Source: Lysinibacillus sphaericus (GTDB taxonomy: Bacteria; Bacillota; Bacilli; Bacillales_A; Planococcaceae). Taken from it: a stretch of DNA of 64,000 nucleotides. Of this stretch, positions 59,429-64,000 are shown piece after piece; within the stretch, counting starts at the first letter, position 1; each line of letters starts with the position of its first letter. The position numbers and the translations under genes are program-made. A model generated the notes under the pieces. That model was not told the DNA's origin. It searched no databases and was given only the letters and a program-made list of their open reading frames with translations. The stretch covers positions 1 through 64,000 of the forward strand of contig NZ_SADV01000020.1 of NCBI RefSeq assembly GCF_006864135.1. Reading direction: 5' to 3'.

Positions 59429-61102
59429 TTAAATTTCGATAATTATTGGTAAAATCATTGGTTTTCTTTTTGTTTGTGTAAATAGATATTGACCGACAGC
59501 TCTTTTGATTTCTCTTTTTAAGACATGGATTGGCTGCTTACTTTCTTCCTGAAGCTCATTTACCGTTTCTTTGACGAGAATATTTACTTTCGTTAACAGC
59601 TCCTCAAAGTCTTTGGCATAAACAAAGCCTCGCGAAATTGTATCTGGTTCTGAAATAAAGGCGCCATCTATTTTATTAAGTGTTATAACGATAACAAGCA
59701 TTCCGTCTTCTGATAGCTGTTTGCGATCTCGTAAAACAATTCCTTCGACTTCACCAATACCGATACCGTCGACATACGTATCACCTGAAGGGATTTTACG
59801 TGCTTGCCTAGCCATTGCATTTTCAATATCCACAACATCCCCGTTTTTCATAATAAACGTATGCCCTCTTTTGACACCAACGGACTCAGCTAACAAACGG
59901 TGCTGATGTAACATACGGAATTCACCATGAATCGGAATAAAAAATTTGGGCTTCATTAGCGTCAGCATTAGTTTTAAATCTTCCTGGTAGCCATGACCTG
60001 AAACGTGCATACCTGTATGACTAGCCGAGCCATAAATAACCTTCGCACCTAGCTGGAACAAATTATCTACAATCCGTGAAACACCCTTTTCATTCCCTGG
60101 AATAGGGGATGAAGCTAAAATAACTGTGTCATCAGGTAAAATTTTCACTTCACGATGATTCCCATTTGCTAAGCGAGAGAGTGCAGCTAATGGTTCACCC
60201 TGACTACCCGTACATAATACAACAACTTCTTCGGGTGGAAGATACTTCACCTCGCGTGCATCTATTAACATATCCTCTGGAATGTTTAAATAGCCTCGCT
60301 CAAGCGCAACATCTACAACATTCACCATACTCCGACCAAGTAATGCAAGCTTTCTATTTGTAGTAATCGTTGCATCTACAATTTGCTGTATGCGATTAAC
60401 ATTAGAAGCGAAAGTAGAGATAACGATTTTACGCTCGGCATGTAAAAATGCATCTTCTATATGATTACCGACAAGCTTCTCTGAAGGAGTTAACCCAGGT
60501 CTTTCAGCATTCGTACTTTCAGAAATAAGTACTAATACGCCTTCTGATCCTATCTCGGACATTTTATGAATATCTGCAAACTGATTATTGACAGGCGTTA
60601 AGTCAAATTTAAAATCTCCAGTGTGTACGACATTTCCTTCGGGTGTATTTATAACGATTCCTAAGCAATCAGGTATACTATGGTTTGTTCTAAAGAAGCC
60701 AACATCAACTTGTCCGAAATTTAATGATGAATCGGAACGAATTTCTATTAATTCTGTCTCTCTTAAAAGCTTATGTTCTTTCAGCTTTAGCTCGATTAAG
60801 CCAAGAGTAAAACGTGTTGCATAAATAGGGACATTTATTTTTTTTAACAGATAAGGGATACCGCCGATATGATCCTCATGTCCATGAGTCACAATTAATG
60901 CTTTGATTTTCTCTTTATTTTCCAGTAGGTACGTAATATCAGGAATTATTAAATCGATACCTAGTAGGCTTTCGTCTGGAAATTTAGCGCCGCAGTCGAT
61001 AATTAAAATATCATTCCCGTACTGTACTACATACATATTTTTGCCAATCTCATTAATGCCACCTAGGGCGAAAATCGATAATGTATTGTCTTTTGTGGAC
61101 AA
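59429..61102 (-). CDS. Ribonuclease J (J1-like metallo-beta-lactamase RNase)
   Basis: This enzyme has 5'-3' exoribonuclease and endonuclease activity in its family. The 557-residue protein has the metal motif THGHEDHIGG (about 72-81), SFFRTNHSIPD-type strand (here VGFFRTNHSIPD), the beta-CASP motifs STFASN and HGEFRML, and the end RKPMILPIIIEI. It aligns over its whole length with J1 of B. subtilis. The start is TTG behind AGGAGGGG. It stands alone, not beside ykzG/rpoY as rnjA does, so it may be an additional J1 paralogue. Confidence 0.92.
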   Translation of the reverse strand: MSTKDNTLSIFALGGINEIGKNMYVVQYGNDILIIDCGAKFPDESLLGIDLIIPDITYLLENKEKIKALIVTHGHEDHIGGIPYLLKKINVPIYATRFTLGLIELKLKEHKLLRETELIEIRSDSSLNFGQVDVGFFRTNHSIPDCLGIVINTPEGNVVHTGDFKFDLTPVNNQFADIHKMSEIGSEGVLVLISESTNAERPGLTPSEKLVGNHIEDAFLHAERKIVISTFASNVNRIQQIVDATITTNRKLALLGRSMVNVVDVALERGYLNIPEDMLIDAREVKYLPPEEVVVLCTGSQGEPLAALSRLANGNHREVKILPDDTVILASSPIPGNEKGVSRIVDNLFQLGAKVIYGSASHTGMHVSGHGYQEDLKLMLTLMKPKFFIPIHGEFRMLHQHRLLAESVGVKRGHTFIMKNGDVVDIENAMARQARKIPSGDTYVDGIGIGEVEGIVLRDRKQLSEDGMLVIVITLNKIDGAFISEPDTISRGFVYAKDFEELLTKVNILVKETVNELQEESKQPIHVLKREIKRAVGQYLFTQTKRKPMILPIIIEI

Positions 61103-61276
61103 GTATATCCCCTCCTAATTTTTTTCAGTATGTTCCTTTAATGAAAATTCAGCATTAGTAGTATAGCTTTAAGCGTTTCATCCTATACGAAAAGACAATT
61201 TTAGGTTAAGCGTTAATATTAGATTTTCTTGAAGAATAGAATAGAAGAACGTTTAGAATAAAGGGGATGTGACTGG

Positions 61277-62041
61277 TTGTCGAATTACTTACAACATGCG
61301 GTGTTTGAACATAGGTTTTGGCTAAGGATATTGAAAGACCATTCTCAATTTATTCATGATTCCTTGTATCCATCGGAAACAGAGGATATTAAAAGAGCGA
61401 GCGCATTTATTCTCAAATTTTCTCAGCTTCTTGCTTATGTTAATTCGATAGATGCCAATAATGCGGTTTCCTTCTCACTTACAGTCGATGAAGCTGTAGA
61501 ACAACTAAAGCAATTTAAATTTTTTTTGCTTAGAAAGCAATTAACGGGAAATATTAATATCCATCTACCACCTACCTTTATTAATCATATGGTGAATGAA
61601 TTAGAGGAGTATCAAAATGTACTTAGCTATCTGAAGAAGGGGGAAGTCCCGCCAATCTTTCATGAGCTACATCATCATTTACTCTGGCTGTTAGATGCAT
61701 CAGGACATGCAGGTATCATTCATGACGATTTGGATGGTGTAGAAAGAAGGTTGAGGCAAAAAAGTACTACCTTTGCTCAACATTTTGAACAATTTTATTT
61801 GAAAGCAGTGGAGCTTACAGGATATTTGCGTTCAAATATAGACTCATTCCCCGCATTAACCCGCTTTAATCATAATGTGGAAATAGAAATGGGATTATTC
61901 AAAACTTTTTTACGGGAGTTAGAGGAGATGGAGTTAAGTGCAGAAGTATTAGGTACATTTACAGCTCTAATGGCGGATCATATGCTAAGAGAGGAGCAAT
62001 ACTATTTATCGAAGCTTGCACAATCTAGAGGTGAAGATTAA
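61277..62041 (+). CDS. DUF2935 family protein
   Basis: The 254-residue protein (TTG start, AAGGGGATG upstream) is mainly helical and holds two DUF2935 repeats: HAVFEHRFWLRILKDHSQFI at the N terminus and FNHNVEIEMGLFKTFLRELE near residue 195. The repeated His/Glu pattern (EHRFW, HHHLLW, HDD) suggests a ferritin-like metal site, but this is inference. Members are common in spore-formers. Function unknown. Divergent from the RNase J gene. Confidence 0.85.
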   Translation: MSNYLQHAVFEHRFWLRILKDHSQFIHDSLYPSETEDIKRASAFILKFSQLLAYVNSIDANNAVSFSLTVDEAVEQLKQFKFFLLRKQLTGNINIHLPPTFINHMVNELEEYQNVLSYLKKGEVPPIFHELHHHLLWLLDASGHAGIIHDDLDGVERRLRQKSTTFAQHFEQFYLKAVELTGYLRSNIDSFPALTRFNHNVEIEMGLFKTFLRELEEMELSAEVLGTFTALMADHMLREEQYYLSKLAQSRGED

Positions 62042-62066
62042 TTTGCAAAAAGTGATGCCAAGTAAA

Positions 62067-62190
62067 TCGCTGATAAACATCAAAAAATCGCTGATAAAAT
62101 GGTGGCAATCTGAAGGTTTCAGGTTGTCTTTTTTATTCCGATAAATCAGCATAATGTACCGATAAAACTAAAAAACATTCCGATAAAATC
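62067..62190. repeat. Degenerate 21-bp periodic repeat with GATAAA marks
   Basis: TCGCTGATAAA occurs at 62067 and 62088 (21 bp apart). CCGATAAA occurs at 62138, 62159 and 62180 (steps of 21). The same 21-bp step and a GACGGATAA-like mark make up the large array at 26.0 kb, so the two may be related. Confidence 0.75.
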
Positions 62191-62205
62191 TTAGGAATGT
62201 TTTTA
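62171..62205. terminator. Bidirectional terminator between DUF2935 and L,D-transpeptidase genes
   Basis: AAAAACATTCC pairs with GGAATGTTTTT around GATAAAATCTTA. The last 21-bp repeat unit forms the loop. T tracts follow on both strands. Confidence 0.8.
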
Positions 62206-62218
62206 GTCTGGCAGATTT

Positions 62219-62713
62219 TTATGGATGAATAAAAACTCCAGTACCGATTGGAACAATGCTTGCGAGCTCTTCGACATCCTTATTATGCATGCGGATACAG
62301 CCACGTGAAACGGCATGACCGATTGAGCTAGGATTATTAGTTCCATGAATACCGTAATGTTCTTTAGATAAACTCATCCACATTGTCCCAAACGGACCAC
62401 CAGGATTTGGATCCTTGTTAATGATTATAAAATGGCCAGTAGGTGTATCATGTAACATCCTACCGACTGCTATTGGGTATTGCTTTTGAAGAACATTATC
62501 CTTATATAACCGTAGCCATCGATTTTCAGTAGAAATATCTATTCTATAAGGGATAGTATTTGGATTAGGAAATCCAGGTATAACAATTTGTTGTCCTATA
62601 TAAAGTACATTCGGATCTAGCCCTGGGTTAGCAGCCATTATGGACGCTAATGGCGTACGATAATTTCTAGCTATTTGGGACAAGGTTTCGCCTGCTCTAA
62701 CTGTATGGATCAA
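62219..62713 (-). CDS. LysM-L,D-transpeptidase (YkuD family)
   Basis: It cross-links or modifies peptidoglycan through L,D-transpeptidation. The 164-residue protein has an N-terminal LysM domain ([17 protein letters not shown] through [12 protein letters not shown]) for cell-wall binding and a YkuD domain with HGTN and the catalytic SRGCIRM (Cys about 22 residues from the end). No signal peptide is seen, as in B. subtilis YkuD, which is found in the spore coat. TTG 62713 has the best spacing to AGGAGG; the ATG at 62719 and GTG at 62722 are closer than usual. Confidence 0.93.
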   Translation of the reverse strand: MIHTVRAGETLSQIARNYRTPLASIMAANPGLDPNVLYIGQQIVIPGFPNPNTIPYRIDISTENRWLRLYKDNVLQKQYPIAVGRMLHDTPTGHFIIINKDPNPGGPFGTMWMSLSKEHYGIHGTNNPSSIGHAVSRGCIRMHNKDVEELASIVPIGTGVFIHP

Positions 62714-62861
62714 AATCATCACCTCCTATAAAGTGGTTGCTTTAATACAGGTTATGCCGAAGAAATTGAAAATACCTTTATATTTTTATAAGGATAGCAA
62801 CTACAGTTAGTTGGATATGATAAGCAGTAACAAACCATATCCAGTAATCGAGGAGATCTAG

Positions 62862-63095
62862 ATGAAAGAATTTAAAATTACTTATTTTTTTGATGAACTG
62901 CATTATGTAAGGAGATTTATCCATATAGAATCACAGGAAAAGGCAGAGGCATTAGTTCGAAGTGAACGAGATCAATATATATCCTTTACAGATAGTAGAG
63001 GGATGTATCATGAGCTACATACAAGACATGTTCGGGTCATTCAAATATCTGAATATCATCGCATCGATAAAAGCTCGAAAACGAAAGACACATGA
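62862..63095 (+). CDS. Small protein of unknown function
   Basis: The 77-residue protein (ATG, GAGGAGATC upstream) is charged and aromatic-rich at the start (KEFKITYFFDELHYVRRFIHI), with a pattern of short beta strands and one helix (SQEKAEALVRSERDQ). No Cys, no membrane segment, no family that I recognise. It lies 42 nt before the next small gene and may share its transcript. Confidence 0.7.
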   Translation: MKEFKITYFFDELHYVRRFIHIESQEKAEALVRSERDQYISFTDSRGMYHELHTRHVRVIQISEYHRIDKSSKTKDT

Positions 63096-63136
63096 TTTGT
63101 CCAACACTGCACATGCTATAAGTAAAGGAGTGAGTA

Positions 63137-63352
63137 ATGATGGACATAGAAAAAAACATACCACATGAAAAAAAGATGTTTATGAACTTAGCGAGTAAGG
63201 ATAAGCCAGACATGGTAGAATCTGATAATATAAGTCTTTTCGATTTACACGAAGATATGCAAACGGTTGATCCTATACCGGTTAGAGAGCTCAATAAAAG
63301 AGTAGAACGAGAAGGCGATGAATTGATTGAATTGCAGCCTGATGAATTATAG
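63137..63352 (+). CDS. Small acidic protein of unknown function
   Basis: The 71-residue protein (ATG, AAAGGAG upstream) is hydrophilic and acidic (IEKNIPHEKKMFMNLASKDK, then VEREGDELIELQPDEL at the end). No family is recognised. It lies 15 nt before the SASP-like gene and is probably in the same transcript. Confidence 0.65.
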   Translation: MMDIEKNIPHEKKMFMNLASKDKPDMVESDNISLFDLHEDMQTVDPIPVRELNKRVEREGDELIELQPDEL

Positions 63353-63367
63353 AAAGTAGGGATTTGT

Positions 63368-63565
63368 ATGACTGATCATAATGAAGCTCAGTTTACTTCT
63401 GCTGGAACAAATATTAATGAAGTAAAAAGGAAAAATGCAGAAGGTGGGTTATCTTACAATGAAGTGAAAAAGCTGCTAGCCCAAAGAGGCGGGGCTGGTA
63501 CGGAAATATATAGTGATACAGATGTCGAAGAAGTAAAGCAACAGATTCATGGGAAAAAGCAATAA
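63368..63565 (+). CDS. Gamma-type small acid-soluble spore protein-like
   Basis: The 65-residue protein starts ATG 63368 (GTAGGGAT upstream, weak). It holds two related units: FTSAGTNINEVKRKNAEGG (residues 9-27) and GTEIYSDTDVEEVKQQ (44-59), which resemble the FASETN..QVRKQN repeats of gamma-type SASPs. These serve as an amino-acid store in the spore. The likeness is partial: Gln-rich linkers are missing and a helix LSYNEVKKLLAQRG takes their place. It ends in a terminator. Confidence 0.65.
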   Translation: MTDHNEAQFTSAGTNINEVKRKNAEGGLSYNEVKKLLAQRGGAGTEIYSDTDVEEVKQQIHGKKQ

Positions 63566-63572
63566 GCTAATT

Positions 63573-63609
63573 GAGGAGGAGTATGAAAAGTACTCCTCTA
63601 TTTTTATTT
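63573..63609 (+). terminator. Intrinsic terminator of the small-gene cluster
   Basis: A perfect 8-bp stem GAGGAGTA/TACTCCTC followed by TATTTTTATTTT. Confidence 0.88.
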
Positions 63610-63683
63610 TGTAAGGATGAAAAAATCACTGATTAAAACTTCACTTTATTTTACAATGAAAAGTAAATGTATGGAGGTGTAGA

Positions 63684-63854
63684 ATGGAGGAAAAACGTTG
63701 CCCGTTATGTGGACAAGATAATCATTGTGGGGTAGTAAATGGGCAAAAGGATTGCTGGTGTATGACAAAGAGTTTCCCTAAAGAAATCCTTGAAGCAGTA
63801 CCTAAAGAGCAATGTATTTGTCAAAAGTGCTTGGATACATACGAAAAAGATTAA
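63684..63854 (+). CDS. Cysteine-rich CWC family protein
   Basis: A 56-codon ORF (ATG, GGAGGTG upstream) encodes a protein with RCPLCGQDNHCG, DCWC (the CWC motif) and CICQKCLDTY, eight Cys residues in all, which would bind one or two zinc ions. The family is small and of unknown role. The gene has its own good ribosome site and precedes a repeat element. Confidence 0.85.
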   Translation: MEEKRCPLCGQDNHCGVVNGQKDCWCMTKSFPKEILEAVPKEQCICQKCLDTYEKD

Positions 63855-63861
63855 ACATTCG

Positions 63862-63962
63862 TGCAATCAATTATATCTCGACATAATTGCCGCTGTCGCT
63901 TCGCTTTCGCGCAGATAAACAATGCCGCTGTCGCTACAGAAAACACTCGCTGAAAGAAGTTA
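63862..63962 (+). repeat. Family B repeat, partial copy at the window end
   Basis: CAATTATATCTCGACATAATTG is a worn form of the family palindrome, followed by CCGCTGTCGCTTCGCTTTCG and CGCAGATAAACAATG modules. It fills the space after the CWC gene; nothing further is seen to 64000. Confidence 0.65.
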
Positions 63963-64000
63963 AACATATTTTAATGCTGTTACGAAACAATAGAGATCAG

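Overview
The window is AT-rich, densely coded DNA from a low-GC, endospore-forming member of the Bacillales. Gene order runs NETI protein-purEKBCSQLFMNHD-yerA-yerB-yerC-pcrB-pcrA-ligA-camS-gatCAB-dgkB-rlmCD, as in the Bacillus subtilis pur/yer region. Spore genes (alpha/beta SASP, prkA-yhbH-spoVR, a lytH-like peptidase), a Bacillus-type cytochrome bd with CydS, and the sequence style point to Lysinibacillus or a near relative. The genus is an inference; no 16S sequence is present.

Layout. 1-110: 3' end of a 5S rRNA gene and its terminator. 500-1450: a small membrane protein, a repeat element and a NETI-motif protein. 1460-15233: the complete de novo purine operon, controlled by two inverted PurBoxes, a strong sigma-A promoter, a guanine-type purine riboswitch and an intrinsic terminator. 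Repeat elements interrupt it between purB and purC and between purN and purH. 15569-24618: a DUF2892-like protein (minus strand), YerA adenine deaminase family protein, YerB, YerC, PcrB, PcrA and LigA. 24765-31774: CamS, a 103-bp higher-order tandem repeat, GatCAB, a thioredoxin-like protein and DgkB. 32127-34739: a cyd operon made of a 31-aa membrane peptide, cydA, cydB and cydS. 34914-37721: RlmCD, a zinc-ribbon protein and a Dus enzyme.

From 37.8 kb on, the window is more accessory. It holds a GNAT protein, a truncated response regulator, an MFS carrier behind a PyrR-type attenuator, an SASP and a DUF1456 protein. Next comes a c-di-GMP-I riboswitch in front of an operon of chemoreceptor, short-chain dehydrogenase and sodium:solute symporter. 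A second chemoreceptor and a LytH-like M23 peptidase follow on the minus strand. The sporulation trio prkA-yhbH-spoVR comes next, with prkA apparently starting at AUC. The end of the window holds a radical SAM/SPASM protein, a divergent HTH regulator/orphan HsdS-like pair, an RNase J, a DUF2935 protein, an L,D-transpeptidase, small spore-type proteins and a cysteine-rich CWC protein.

Three RNA-level regulators (purine riboswitch, PyrR attenuator, c-di-GMP riboswitch) each sit in front of a matching gene set. The intergenic DNA is unusually rich in repeats: a MITE-like family with TCACCAAAA ends, a second family with an AATTATGCC palindrome end, a shared 38-bp module that forms a tandem array, and two arrays with a 21-bp period. 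These repeats, the c-di-GMP operon, the PyrR-controlled carrier and the AUC start are the main points worth following up.
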